DNA from: Elephas maximus indicus
Lineage: Eukaryota > Chordata > Mammalia > Proboscidea > Elephantidae
Direction of reading: 5' to 3'
NCBI RefSeq assembly: GCF_024166365.1
Contig: NC_064819.1
Coordinates: forward strand, 112,822,293 to 112,886,292
Length of the DNA stretch: 64,000 nt
The notes under the pieces: model-generated
Database searches by the model: none
What the model saw: the letters and a program-made list of their open reading frames with translations, nothing else
Told to the model about the DNA's origin: nothing
Position numbers and translations under genes: made by a program
In this document: piece after piece, positions 37,530-47,897 of the stretch
How positions within the stretch are numbered: the first letter of the stretch is position 1
Layout of the letters: each line of letters begins with the position of its first letter

Positions 37530-37915
37530 ACTTTTTAGCTTTGCTCATGCTATTTTCTCTGTCTCACAACACCTTCCCCTCACCACTGGTTGTGTTAAAG
37601 TTCTATCTATTGGTCTGTTAAGAGTTAGTTCAATTTTTGTCTTTTCCATGAAGGTATCTCTGACGATTCCAGATATGTTGATTTTTTTCTGTTCCTTAAA
37701 CTCTCATTGAACTAATTAGTTACTCATTTTGAAACTCAACCACATGCTCAGGAACAAAATGGTTTTCTCGGGATATGTATGTCATATCCCTTTGGTTAGA
37801 GTGCAAATCTTCAAGGTCAGAGAATTCATTTTATGTTACTTTTATACTCTGCAGAACATCTGGCAAAGTGATAGATACTGAGAAGATGCCTACTAATCTC
37901 GTAATGAATTAAATC
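37530..37915 (+). mobile_element. L2 LINE 3' fragment
   Basis: CACAACACCTTCCCCTCACC, GAAGGTATCTCTGACGATTC, GTGCAAATCTTCAAGGTCAG and CTGCAGAACATCTGGCAAAG followed by GATACTGAGAAGATGCC follow L2 3' layout, diverged. Confidence 0.5.
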
Positions 37916-38106
37916 AATGTTAATCCTTGATTCTACATTGGTATGAAAAATGTATCTTTTTTCTATTACTCTATCTAAAACGTATTATGCATCTTTATAA
38001 CTATGTTAAATATGTTCAGAAGAGTTATACATTATTTAATTCAATTTAATCCAACATATATTTATTTACAGTTTGCTGTATACAAAGAACTGTGCTAGGG
38101 AATATA

Positions 38107-38279
38107 AACAAACAAACAAACAAACCCATTGCCGTCTAGTCAATTCCAACTCACAGCAACCCTATAGGACAGAGTAAAACTGCCTTATAGGGTTTCCAGG
38201 GAGCACCTGGTGAGTTCGAACTGTTGACTGAAAGGTCAGGAGCCATAGCTCTTAACCACTATGCCACCAGGGTTTCCAT
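38107..38279 (-). mobile_element. AfroSINE, short subtype (minus orientation)
   Basis: (CAAA)n then CCCATTGCCGTCTAGTCAAT, CACAGCAACCCTATAGGACA, GGTGAGTTCGAACTG, ACTATGCCACCAGGGTTTCC. Flanks AATATAAAC and AATATAGAA may be a worn target-site duplication. Confidence 0.92.
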
Positions 38280-38426
38280 GGCAATATAGAAGACATAAAT
38301 ATAAACAAGAAACACAATCTATTCCAAAATCTGTCAGTCCAGAATATCACTTACTTGGGTAATTCTGAGACAGTGATTATAACTACAAATGTAACTTCTT
38401 CAAAAATAGGGGTGGGAAAATGGGAA

Positions 38427-38632
38427 AATACAATGTCACTTATGCCCTGTGACAAAGCTGCAATATTTCTATATAAATAAAGAAACAATGACACTGGTTA
38501 AAAAAAGAATATGATCAAAATATGCGGTTTTTATAGGTATTTCTTCTAGTTTCATTTAATAAGAAAATATGCTTTCTTCTTGAGGAAATAGCTTAATAGG
38601 GTGCCTATTGTGAACCCTCAGTCATGCAAGTC
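38427..38632 (+). repeat. Copy A of an intronic duplicated block
   Basis: This uninterrupted ~200-bp segment recurs at 39444-41112 at roughly 90% identity by eye. Anchors include CACTTATGCCCTGTGAC, CACTGGTTAAAAAAAG, and CTTCTAGTTTCATTTAATAA followed by GAAAATAT. No known family recognised. Confidence 0.8.
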
Positions 38633-38639
38633 GAATGTT

Positions 38640-39003
38640 TTTATTTGTTAGAGTGTTAGAAGTTCATTAAGTTTTTAGATTTCAAAATAAACAAATTAAC
38701 CTGAAATAACTAGGTATAATATGAATGGAATTAATCGTAGGGAAAGATAATTGCTTTATAAAAGCTTTATTTGTTTAACTCAGTTTCTTAATTTTGACAC
38801 TATTGACACTATGGGATGGGTAATTGTTTGCTGTAGGGATCTGTCTTGTGCATTGTAGGATGTTTAGCAGCATCTTTGGCCCCTATCCAGTAGATGCCAG
38901 TAGCACACCCCACAGTTGTGACAATCAGAATATCTTCGGACATTGCCAAGTATCATCTGGAGAGAAAAATTACCCCTTATTGAGAATTACTGGTTTAAAC
39001 AAA
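38640..39003. other. Intronic, no feature seen
   Basis: No recognisable repeat or gene. Confidence 0.4.
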
Positions 39004-39008
39004 AGGAA

Positions 39009-39030
39009 ATATATATATATATATATATAA
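39009..39030. repeat. (AT)n microsatellite
   Basis: Eleven or so AT units followed shortly by (CA)5. Confidence 0.85.
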
Positions 39031-39213
39031 AATAACACACACACATTTAATTATCTTTTTCTGATTATAAAATCAGGACATGTCCCCACAGAAAATTTGA
39101 AAAACACAAAAAAATAATGGAGAAAAAATTATTCTATATTCCCACAACCCAGATAACTGCCGTTAACATTTGTGTTTTCGGTTATTTATATACTCATTCA
39201 CTTGTTTGCTAAA

Positions 39214-39332
39214 TCAATCAATAAATCTATCTACATACCTACCTACCTATCTCTCTGTTTCTATCATCTACCTACCTATGTATCTATGTATCTACCTACC
39301 CAATCTATCTATCCATCTAGATAGATAGATAA
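39214..39332. repeat. (CTAT/CTAC)n tetranucleotide microsatellite
   Basis: Imperfect CTAT, CTAC and GTAT units over about 120 bases, ending in an inverted GATA run (ATCTAGATAGATAGATA). Confidence 0.9.
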
Positions 39333-39378
39333 CCACTTAAATAATTCATTGACAGAACTGAGCTCCTAACAAGGAAAA

Positions 39379-39443
39379 TTGTTGTTGTTGTTATTAGTTG
39401 ACATCAAGTTGATTCTGACTCATGGCAACCCCCATGTGTTACA
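39379..39443 (-). mobile_element. AfroSINE/RTE 3'-end fragment (minus orientation)
   Basis: GTTGTTGTTGTTATTAGTTG, ACATCAAGTTGATTCTGACT, CATGGCAACCCCCATGTGTT; the element stops there. Confidence 0.75.
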
Positions 39444-39475
39444 TGGAAAAATACGATATCACTTATGCACTGTGA

Positions 39476-39639
39476 CAACCAAAACCAAACCAAACCCAGT
39501 GCCGTCAAGTCGATTCCGACTCATAACGACCTTATAGGACAGAATAGAACTGCCCCATAGAGTTTCCAAGGAGCGCCTGGCAGATTCCAACTGCCGACCC
39601 TTTGGTTAGCACCTGTAGCACTTAACCACTACGCCAAAA
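39476..39639 (-). mobile_element. AfroSINE, short subtype, inside copy B
   Basis: AAACCAAACCCAGTGCCGTC, AAGTCGATTCCGACTCATAA, AACTGCCCCATAGAGTTTCC, GCGCCTGGCAGATTCCAACT, TTAACCACTACGCC. Confidence 0.92.
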
Positions 39640-39709
39640 GTCACCATATTTCTACAGAAATAAAGAGACAATGGCACTGGTTAAGAAAAGAACATGATCA
39701 AAAAGAGAG

Positions 39710-40828
39710 TTTTTTTTTTTATTAACTTTTATTGAGCTTCAAGTGAACGTTTACAAATCAAGTCAGATTGTCACATATAAGTTTATATGCATCTTACTCC
39801 GTACTCCCACTTGCTCTCCCCCTAATGAGTCAGCCCTTCCAGTCTCTCCTTTCGTGACAATTTTGCCAGCTTCCAACTCTCTCCATCCTCCCATCCCCCC
39901 TCCAGACAGGAGATGCCAACACAGTCTCAAGTGTCCACCTGATATCATTAGCTCACTCTTCATCAGTATCTCTCTCCTACCCACTGTCCGGTCCCTTTCA
40001 TGTCTGATGAGTTGTCTTCGGGGATGGTTCCTGTCCTGTGCCAACAGAAGGTTTGGGGACCGTGACCGCCGGGATTCCTCTAGTCTCAGTCAGACCATTA
40101 AGTATGGTCTTTTTATGTGAATTTGGGGTCTGCATCCCACTGATCTCCTGCTCCCTCAGGGGTTCTCCACTGTGCTCCCTGTCAGGGTAGTCATCGATTG
40201 TGGCCGGGCACCAACTATTTTTTCTGGTCTCAGGATGATGTAGGTCTCTGGTTCATGTGGCCCTTTCTGTCTCTTGGGCTCTTAGTTGTCGTGTGACCTT
40301 GGTGTTCTTCATTCTCCTTTAATCCGGGTGGGTTGAGACCAATTGATGCATCTTAGATGGCCGCTGATTAGCATTTAAGACCCCAGACGCCACATTTCAA
40401 AGTGGGATGCAGAATGTTTTCATAATAGAATTATTTTGCCAATTGACTTAGAAGTCCCCTTAAACCATGGTCCCCAAACCCCCGCCCTTGCTCCGCTGAC
40501 CTTTGAAGCATTCAGTTTATCCCAGAAACTTCTTTGCTTTTGGTCCAGTCCAATTGAGCTGACCTTCCGTGTATTGAGTGTTGTCCTTCCCTTCACCTAA
40601 AGCAGTTCTTTTCTACTAATTAATCAGTAAAAACCCTCTCCCACCCTCCCTCCCTCCCCCCCTCGTAACCACAAAACTATGTGTTCTTCTCAGTTTATAC
40701 TATGTCTTAAGATCTTATAATAGTGGTCTTATACAATATTTGTCCTTCTGCCTCTGACTAATTTCGCTCAGCATAATGCCTTCCAGGTTCCTCCATGTTA
40801 TGAAATGTTTCACAGATTCGTCACTGTG
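39710..40828 (-). mobile_element. 5'-truncated L1 insertion: 3' UTR and end of ORF2
   Basis: It begins with a T run and TTAACTTTTATTGAGC (complement of an AATAAA-containing 3' end with poly-A). A long 3' UTR follows with GACCAATTGATGCATCTTAG, CCCCAGACGCCACATTTCAA and a C-rich run near 40640. It ends in the complement of the ORF2 terminus (TAATTTCGCTCAGCATAATG, CCTTCCAGGTTCCTCCATGT). Direct repeats AAAAGAGAG (39701-39709) and AAAAGACAG (40829-40837) flank it. Little decay, so relatively young. Confidence 0.9.
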
Positions 40829-40908
40829 AAAAGACAGTTGTTATAGGTGTTACTTCTAGTTTCATTTAATAAGAAAATATCATATTGTGAAAATAGCTTA
40901 AATAGGTT

Positions 40909-41077
40909 GGAAACCCTGGTGGTGTAGTGGTTAAGTGCTATGGCTGCCAACCAAGAGGTCAGCAGTTCTCATCTGCCAGGCGCTCCTTGGAAACTCTATG
41001 GAGCAGTTCTACTCTGTCCTATAGGGTCACTATGAGTCAGAAACGACTCGATGGCAGTGGGTTTGGTTTTTGGTTTA
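40909..41077 (+). mobile_element. AfroSINE, short subtype, inside copy B
   Basis: GGAAACCCTGGTGGTGTAGT, CAAGAGGTCAGCAGTTCTCA, GCGCTCCTTGGAAACTCTAT, CTATAGGGTCACTATGAGTC, TGGGTTTGGTTTTTGGTTT. Confidence 0.93.
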
Positions 41078-41112
41078 GGGTATTTAGTGTGAATCCTCAG
41101 TAATGCATGTTA

Positions 41113-41170
41113 AACTGCTCCATAGGGTTTTTTTTTTTTTTTTTTTTTTGGCTGTAATCTTATCAGAAGG
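41113..41170 (-). mobile_element. AfroSINE internal fragment with long poly-T
   Basis: AACTGCTCCATAGGGTTTTT, a run of about 23 T, then GGCTGTAATCTTATCAGAAG. Neither end of a SINE is present. Confidence 0.65.
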
Positions 41171-43424
41171 AGTTGGGATTGCTCTTGCTGCTCTGTCCAG
41201 TAGGCCTGAGAACCACAGGGAGCTTCCTTTCTAATCAACAGTGTTTTCTCAGTTTTTGTGGCTGGGCTTCTCTCTTGGCTTCTTACTTTTCACTTTGGTT
41301 CCATTCTGGGGATGAACAATTTGCTGAGCCTCTGCTTGCTTGATAGGAGCCCTAACTAACTCTCTGCCTAGCTTTTTATGAAAGCATATGTTATTCTCCA
41401 TTGTCCTACCCTTACTCTGAGAGTCCTATTCCAGTTCAAACAAAGCCTCTGGAACCAAGACGCTGGTGCCCATTAGAAAGATACTGGCAGCCCACCATCT
41501 CAGATGGTGATGCATAGTTTAAGCCACACATAAGTGTGATTTGCCCCACTGAAAAAGAACCTGAACTAATTCCATTCTATTAATTCCCAAGACTCCAGTC
41601 CTGATTGTTCTTTGCTTCTCTTTTTCCAGCAAACACTCAGTCTTCACTTAAGACCTCAGTTTGTCTTATAATCAAGTCCAGCCAAGTTCCTGTCTGATGA
41701 GAGAGACATATATGTAAACATTTAACTGATATGTAAGGAAGAATTGCATTCTTGCCAAATAGGGATGTAAGCTGTATACTGTGAAAATGTAGCTGATTCT
41801 TTCTGAGGGATCAAGGAAAGCCCCAAGAGATTTTGATAGGCAGAGAATGAGTCTAAGTGAAGTCCAGGCTAAGTAGATAACATGAAAAAAGGCAAAAACA
41901 CCTGAAAACTAAGAGGAGCTGGTGAGCTTTTTAATGTTTAAAATTATAATTTTTTTTTTTTTTCTCTCAGCAAAGGTTAGCTTGCTAGTACATCAAGTTA
42001 AGCTATTGTCTGAAAGGTACATTTTATTTAATGTTCCAAAAGATGACTGCCGATCTGTGATCCCTTGACTATATTAGTATGGATTTGCAAAATATATTGG
42101 AATAATATAGTCAACCTTTCGCCTGGTGCCTTATTGGATGACTAATATTTCCTTTGGCAAAGTTTCATGAAAGGAAGGAGAGATGACTCTTAGGAGTGCA
42201 CAAGGTTTGGACAGAGGGGGAACTAGGGGAAAAATTCAAGGAGGGAGATTAATAGAAATCAAAGATTTGTGTGTGTACATGTGCACATCAAACATTCCAA
42301 AAGTCTTAAGGGATGCTGCCCAGGGGAGACTTCTTTCTAAATGAAAATATTGTATAATAAGAATGAAAACTTACATAGCAGTTTGTTAATACACTGCATT
42401 TAGCTTTTTAAAATTTTTTTAATATGCTCTGCTATTTGCAAAGGAGACATAACAACAACAAAAAATCATATGGGTTCTTCTTGTAACAGTGGTGGTGCAA
42501 GTCAGCCACAGCAAATCTTTTAAATGATTAAATTAAAAGCAAAACAGAACAATTTTCTGTTACCAGACAGAACAGATCTCAATCCTAAGTGAGCTGAACC
42601 GTATTCAGAAGTGGTGAGAGCTCTATTTGCATCTCAAGTAGTGATTCTCCAGCAAATAAAGAGGACTCTTAAAGTGAGATGGATCTTCTCAAGAACCAGT
42701 TATAATCCACATTTAACAACGTTACTCCAAACTTTTGCTTTGCCTATGGGAACTTTCCTACTGTGACCGATCGCTCCTAATGTTGCTGCAGGAAAACTCT
42801 CTGGTGACATGGCTTGTCTTCAAGTGACTTCTTTCAAAGGAGTGTTAAACTCCCGTGAACCTAATATAAATTTTACAGTTACCATTTTAATCCCAAATTC
42901 ATTCTCCCTAAACCCCACAATTTCAAAGAAAATAGTTTTAACAAGGATCAAATCCAATCAGAACTAATTGTAACTGACTCAGTTAGCACTCCCTACTGGG
43001 TTATTCTTTGATGTACTGTTTTAACTAAGCACCATCTGTGGGTTTCTAATTCTTTCTAATCAGCAGAATTAGAATTCTCTACATTTGCCTCAGGAAGACC
43101 TACTGGTGGGTCTACCTTTCCACTTGAACATTTTAAGCCCTAGCAGGACATGGGAGTTTGACACTTGCATCAAAGACATAAGAAATAGAAGCAAAAATTA
43201 TTCCTCCTCACAGCCTGTTCCAGAGCAATCTTTCTATTTTCTCTTTGCAGTTGTTTCTTCTTGGTTTAGCTATGCTTTCAAGAATCGCTTTGGTGGAAAC
43301 CACCCTTGAGCTCAGGTGGAAAAGAGCATTTTGACTTTTTATCTAGCTTTTAGGGTATGTGGCTTCCTTACGTCAACCAAATAAATGAATAATGAATGAA
43401 AAAATAAGAACCCAGTCAACTAAG
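41171..43424. other. Intronic, no firm feature
   Basis: About 2.25 kb without recognisable SINE or LINE sequence. A T run at 41950-41962. The first 550 bases are less AT-rich and could be an unrecognised LTR or DNA-transposon relic. Confidence 0.35.
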
Positions 43425-43630
43425 AAAACGAAAAAACCAAACCCACTGCTGTCAAGACGATTTCAACTTATAGAGACCTTATAGGACAGAGTTGAACTGC
43501 CCCATAGTCTGCTGTAGTCTTTCAGAAGCAGACTGTCACATCTTTCTCCCAAGGAGCGGCTGGTGGGTTCGAACACCAACCTTTAGATTAGCAACTGAGC
43601 ACTTTAACCACTGTGCCACCAGGGTTCCTT
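43425..43630 (-). mobile_element. AfroSINE, long subtype, with 13-bp TSD
   Basis: AAACCAAACCCACTGCTGTC, ATAGAGACCTTATAGGACAG, GCAGACTGTCACATCTTTCT, CTGGTGGGTTCGAACACCAA, TGTGCCACCAGGGTTCC. Direct repeats CCAGTCAACTAAG at 43412-43424 and 43631-43643 are identical. Confidence 0.94.
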
Positions 43631-43779
43631 CCAGTCAACTAAGCAGCTGAAAAAAATCTGGATACTGAATCAGCATTCTGAATCATTTACACATTGTTCC
43701 TCTTCTTTAGTTGGCTGATTCCTATTTAGCTTATTCAGATGCTCCTCAAGCATGATCTCATCCCTGTAACACTCACCCC

Positions 43780-44215
43780 TTGGCCTCTGCATCCCCACTT
43801 CACCGGTGTAGGAGCCTCTCTTCTCTGTGTCCCAACATATATTGTAGTACTTACTACACACATCTGAAATTATTCATTGGTGGGCTTGTTTTTCCTACCA
43901 GCTCCTCACTGTCCAGCCAAGGGTCTTGTCACTTTCATTTTTGTAACCCAGTTATTTGGCAATACAAAAACAAACAAACCAGTTGCCATTGAGTAGATTC
44001 CAATTCATGGTGACCCATGTATGGCAGATTACAGCTGAGCTCCATAGGGTTTTCAATGGCTGATTTATCAGTAGATTGCTGGGCCTTTCTTTCAAGGTGC
44101 CTGGAGTGGACTCAAACTGCCAACCTTTTGGTTAGTAGCCAACTGTTTGCACCACCCAGAGACTCCATTTGGCACATAGTAGGTGCTCAATAAATGTTTG
44201 TGGAGCCAAATTGGT
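43780..44215 (+). mobile_element. L2 LINE 3' fragment, interrupted by an AfroSINE
   Basis: CAAGGGTCTTGTCACTTTCA and, after the nested SINE, CACATAGTAGGTGCTCAATA followed by AATGTTTGTGGAGCC form a typical L2 3' end. Confidence 0.7.
43962..44166 (-). mobile_element. AfroSINE nested in L2, with ATTTGGCA TSD
   Basis: AAACCAGTTGCCATTGAGTA, CCATGTATGGCAGATTACAG, GCTCCATAGGGTTTTCAATG, GGACTCAAACTGCCAACC, CACCACCCAGAGACTCC. Direct repeats ATTTGGCA at 43954-43961 and 44167-44174. Confidence 0.92.
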
Positions 44216-45150
44216 CACAATTAGCATCTAGTTTCAAAGATATTTTAACAAGTTCCTGCAATAATTATTATTAATGGTCCTATGTTCAGCACAGGATTCT
44301 GTGAAATAGATACAAGCTGCCTTATTCCACTGAAAGGGATACTTGCTTGAATGTTGCCCATGATTCTATGGCAGATATGGTGATAGATATCAGTGATACC
44401 CAATTATAAAATTAACATGCAATTCATTAATTTGGTTGGTTCAGCATTATGGATATGAATATGGGAAGAGTGGAGTCCATAAGGCACTCTTGCTAATCTA
44501 AGATAAACTTTTTAGACATTTTCTAATTCCCATGGTTCCTAACCCAGATGTGGTGATCAGTGTGTGTTTGTAGACTGACTAACTAACTCTCATCTAGAAC
44601 AAATAGGTGATTATCAGGCCTCCTAAAGGTTATTCAGTTCCTAAAGAGTAGCCAAGTCTTTTGCTTCTTTGTGCCTATATTCAGCTTACAAAGACAATGG
44701 GTAGGGAGTGATTTAATAGGAATTCTCCAAGTAGCTGTTGTCAGGAGCATAATTCATGGTTTTATCTAGAAACCTGTGGTGGTGTTGTACAATGAAAAGG
44801 GCCTAGTTTGTGTTGCCCTGAAACAGGAAGTGATTCCTCCTAAAATGTCTTCATCCCAGTATAGAACAATGCAGGGTAAAACACAGGCAGAAAGGGAGAG
44901 GCAGGATAATACACGGAAAAGGAATTTAGAAGGAATGAATTTGCTGGCCTTAGCACTTAGCAGGGGGTTACAGAGTTTTATTAGACCCCTAATTAAAAAA
45001 AAATGAATTTAGTAACTGATTCTCACTGTATGATATTCAGAACTATTATATATTTATATGTATCTTAATGTAGACAAAAAGGCACAAAGTTTCATTATAG
45101 AATTTGCAGTCAGTTATCTGCAACAATTTATTTTGCAATTCCACCAAGCC
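44216..45150. other. Intronic, no feature seen
   Basis: No recognisable repeat or gene. Confidence 0.4.
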
Positions 45151-45348
45151 AAAAAAAACCAAACCAGTTGCCGTTGAGTCCAACTCATAGCCACTGTATA
45201 AGACAGAACTGCCCCATAAAGTCTCCAAGGCCATATATCTTTACGGAAGCAGACTGCCACATCTTTTCCCATGGAGCAGCTGGTAGGTTAGATCTGCTGA
45301 CCTTCTGGTTAGCAGCTGAGCACTTAACCACCACGCCACCAGTGCTCC
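45151..45348 (-). mobile_element. AfroSINE, long subtype (minus orientation)
   Basis: AACCAAACCAGTTGCCGTTG, AACTGCCCCATAAAGTCTCC, AAGCAGACTGCCACATCTTT, AGCAGCTGGTAGGTTAGATC, CACGCCACCAGTGCTCC. Confidence 0.9.
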
Positions 45349-45489
45349 TCTGTAGCTCTACAGAAAGTCAAAATTTTAGAGAATCCAGTATACATATATA
45401 TAAAGATGGGAAGAAGGCTCTAAAACCTACTGGTTGTTACAGTCAAAGTTCTAATGCTTACAGTGCACAAAGCAGTTAAGTAGCTCTAT

Positions 45490-45690
45490 TTGATACTGTG
45501 GTTAGGGGCACATTCCCTACAACCAGACTGTTTGAGTTTAAATACCAGATAGCCTACTTCTTAGCATCGTGACCTTGGTGCAGATTGTTTTTAATTTTGT
45601 TTTTAATCCCTCCATGTCTTCGGTTCTTCATCTGCAAAAGAGAGTAATGATGGCACCCACTTCATAAGATTGTTATGACTTTTAAATAAG
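45490..45690 (+). mobile_element. MIR
   Basis: GTGGTTAGGGGCACATTCCC, AGACTGTTTGAGTTTAAATA, ATCGTGACCTTGGTGCAGAT, CTTCATCTGCAAAAGAGAGT, AATGATGGCACCCACTTCAT, AAGATTGTTATGA follow full MIR order. A short T-rich insertion sits in the core. Confidence 0.72.
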
Positions 45691-46620
45691 TTACAGTAAT
45701 ATATGTAGTTGCACTGGGTTTGGGTTTTTTTATGTAGTTGGCACGCAGTTGGCACTACGTTGATTGGAAAAGCTCAGTTCTGCCAACTGCGGGAGGTTTG
45801 CCAGGAGGAATATTCCGAGTCATTTGACTTGGACTGCCAGCCTCTGAGTGCAGCTTGGTTACTGATTTTGGTTACTTTACCACCATGGCTGAGTTGGCCT
45901 TTTGGGGAGGATCTGCAGCACTCTCTTTTTAGCTTTCCTTGCTGGGGGTCCTCGGTGCTGCCAAGCTCTGAATCATCAGTGCAGAGCCTGCACATACATG
46001 GTGGTTGGCTTTTTGTTTTCTCCCTCTTCATGATATTCCCATGGCGGGGCGTGGAGGAGGGCGGAGGAGGCTATCAAGAAGCTTTTCATTTTCCTCTCAA
46101 TACTGTCTTTCTTTCCCAAATTTTATGAAATAAATATCCATTATTTTTGAGACAGAAGAAAGCAGCTCCTGACAACTGGGAGCTAGCCTGATATTGTCAA
46201 GTAGGCCTAGGTATGGCCAGGAGCTGCTGTGGCCAGTCTCATGGACAACATCAGACAAGGGCACTCTATGATCGAAATGGTGTAAGACAAAGCAAGACTA
46301 CTCTGTAATCACGTCTGAGCACAGACAAAAACACATTGTCCAAAACACAAAATGGACAAAACATTCTCTATCAGGGAGGTATTGCTGCTTCTTTAACAAT
46401 TACAACTCTTGGTTTGCTCTGGTCTTCTCAGCTGAAGAATTATTAAGATAACCAATCATAGAATTATCTTACTTTTCCGACAGTACCCAACTCAGACAAA
46501 GTCTTGTTTCCTGGGCCCTGCTCCAAGTTACCTATTAGACAAAATCCTGTATGTCCTTTCTAATAACGTCTTCCTGAAATGCTCCACAGTTCCCATGTTC
46601 TGTCTTCCTCATTACAATGA
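45691..46620 (+). other. Unassigned; possible LTR-like relic
   Basis: A GC-richer stretch with AAATAAATATCC near 46128 is followed by about 450 bases of mixed composition. An LTR could be present, but no TG..CA pair with flanking repeats was found. A 139-residue open frame (45709-46128) has no recognisable domain. Confidence 0.25.
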
Positions 46621-46639
46621 GCCAATAAGTCCAAATTTG

Positions 46640-47100
46640 TTGCACCGTTGGTGCATTCCTCTACCAGCTGTCTGTCGGTTTTTCCTACTGTGGTGACTTT
46701 CATGTTGTTATTATACTGGAAACTATGTCACCAGTATTTTAGATACCAGCAGGTTTCAGCGGAACATCTAGACTAAGACAGACAAGGAAGAAAGGTTGGT
46801 GAGCTACATCCAAAAATTTGTCAGTGAAAACCCTACGGATCACAATAGAATAGTGTCCAATATAGTGCTAGAAAATGAGCCCTCTAGGTTGGAAGGACTC
46901 TAGGTTGGAAGGACTCGATGGCACTGGGTTTGGTTTTTTTAGGTTGAAAGGCACTCCAAAGACAGTGGCCGTAACAATGGACTTGAGCATACCAGTGACC
47001 ATGAAGATGGTGCAGGACCAGGAATGTTTCATTCTATTGTACATGGGCTTACTATGCATTGGAGCTGACTTGACAGAAACTAACAACAGCAACAAGAGGT
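46640..47100 (+). mobile_element. RTE-tailed afrotherian repeat, interrupted by a tiny SINE tail
   Basis: CTACTGTGGTGACTTTCATG, CAGGTTTCAGCGGAACATCT, AGACTAAGACAGACAAGGAA, AAAACCCTACGGATCACAAT, AGTGCTAGAAAATGAGCC, GAAGATGGTGCAGGACCAGG, and tail GAGCTGACTTGACAGAAACT plus (CAA)n. Same family as 12118-12402 and 17120-17262. Confidence 0.72.
46900..46940 (+). mobile_element. Ultra-short AfroSINE tail insertion
   Basis: Within the host repeat, CTAGGTTGGAAGGACT is repeated twice in tandem, then CGATGGCACTGGGTTTGG plus T7 (the last AfroSINE bases) appears, and the host resumes AGGTTGAAAGGCACTCC. The host segment on both sides acts as the direct repeat. Confidence 0.65.
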
Positions 47101-47339
47101 GTATTCCTGGTGTTCTTTGGCTAGAGAGAATTGATGTTTTATAATAAATAATATGTATTTTTGGAAAATGAAATTAAAATTGCTGTTACTGTTGACATTA
47201 TAAGATGTTTTTTCTGAGTATAGGTGTTAGAGCAGGGTCATTGCAAGGGGTTTGAATTCCAAACCCTGCCACTGGTAAAAGAGATGGCTTCCTGGTGGAA
47301 GTAATATTTTAGTTTCTCTCCAGGGCTTGAAACTGATTT
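47101..47339. other. Intronic, no feature seen
   Basis: No recognisable repeat or gene. Confidence 0.4.
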
Positions 47340-47537
47340 CTTCCAGTTTGAACCCCTGATGAAAATTTGCATTTCCACCCGAGATAGACTGAATCAGAAT
47401 CTATATTTTAACAAGATCCCCAGGCGATTCTTAAGCATAACAAATTTTGAGAACCACTGCTCTGTTAGTGGTTGTTAAAACTGGTTTCTACCCAGCAGTA
47501 TTAGCATTGCCTGGGAACTTGTTAGAAACACAAACTC
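47340..47537 (+). mobile_element. MER5-like hAT fragments
   Basis: GACTGAATCAGAATCTATAT, TTTTAACAAGATCCCCAGGC, GATTCTTAAGCATAACAAAT and TGAGAACCACTGCTCTG match the second half of MER5A-type elements; then ATTAGCATTGCCTGGGAACT, TGTTAGAAACACAAACTCTC matches the first half. Two neighbouring or rearranged copies; the L1 begins at the end of the second. Confidence 0.55.
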
Positions 47538-47897
47538 TCGGGAGGCGGAGACAACATGGCACTATAGATAGAAGCATCATGCCATCTCTCTGCAGCAAAG
47601 ACCTGGAAAACTAAGTAAAACATACAAACGTCAGTTCTGGAATGCCAAGCATCAAATGAAGTGATAAAGAACTAGATCAAGCACTGAATGGAAGAAGAAA
47701 CTGATGGAGAACAGAGAATGAGGAGATACAGAGTGGATGTTCCCTGCCAGCTAACTTGGCACAGCTTTGCCATCTTGAAGCACAGCCACCAATTACCCTG
47801 GACAGGGAGTATAGGGAGGCAACTTCATGGAGCTCCCAACAGGAGACAGAGCACCTGGTAACCAGAGAAACACTCTTTCCCACCCCTTCCTCTTCTT

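Larger units (their letters stand above)
39444..41112 (+). repeat. Copy B of the duplicated block, split by three insertions
   Basis: Four collinear pieces match copy A: 39444-39475, 39640-39700, 40838-40908 and 41078-41112. The gaps are an AfroSINE, an L1 3' end and another AfroSINE. Anchors CACTTATGCACTGTGAC, CACTGGTTAAGAAAAG, CTTCTAGTTTCATTTAATAA and GTGAATCCTCAG. Confidence 0.8.

Noticed and set aside
39214..39332. CRISPR-like or minisatellite array
   Set aside because: Simple imperfect tetranucleotide repeats without spacers; this is a eukaryotic microsatellite.
45709..46128. 139-residue open frame on the plus strand
   Set aside because: No domain, no splice context, and it lies in a GC-richer stretch where long frames arise easily. 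An opposite-strand frame of 85 residues overlaps it.
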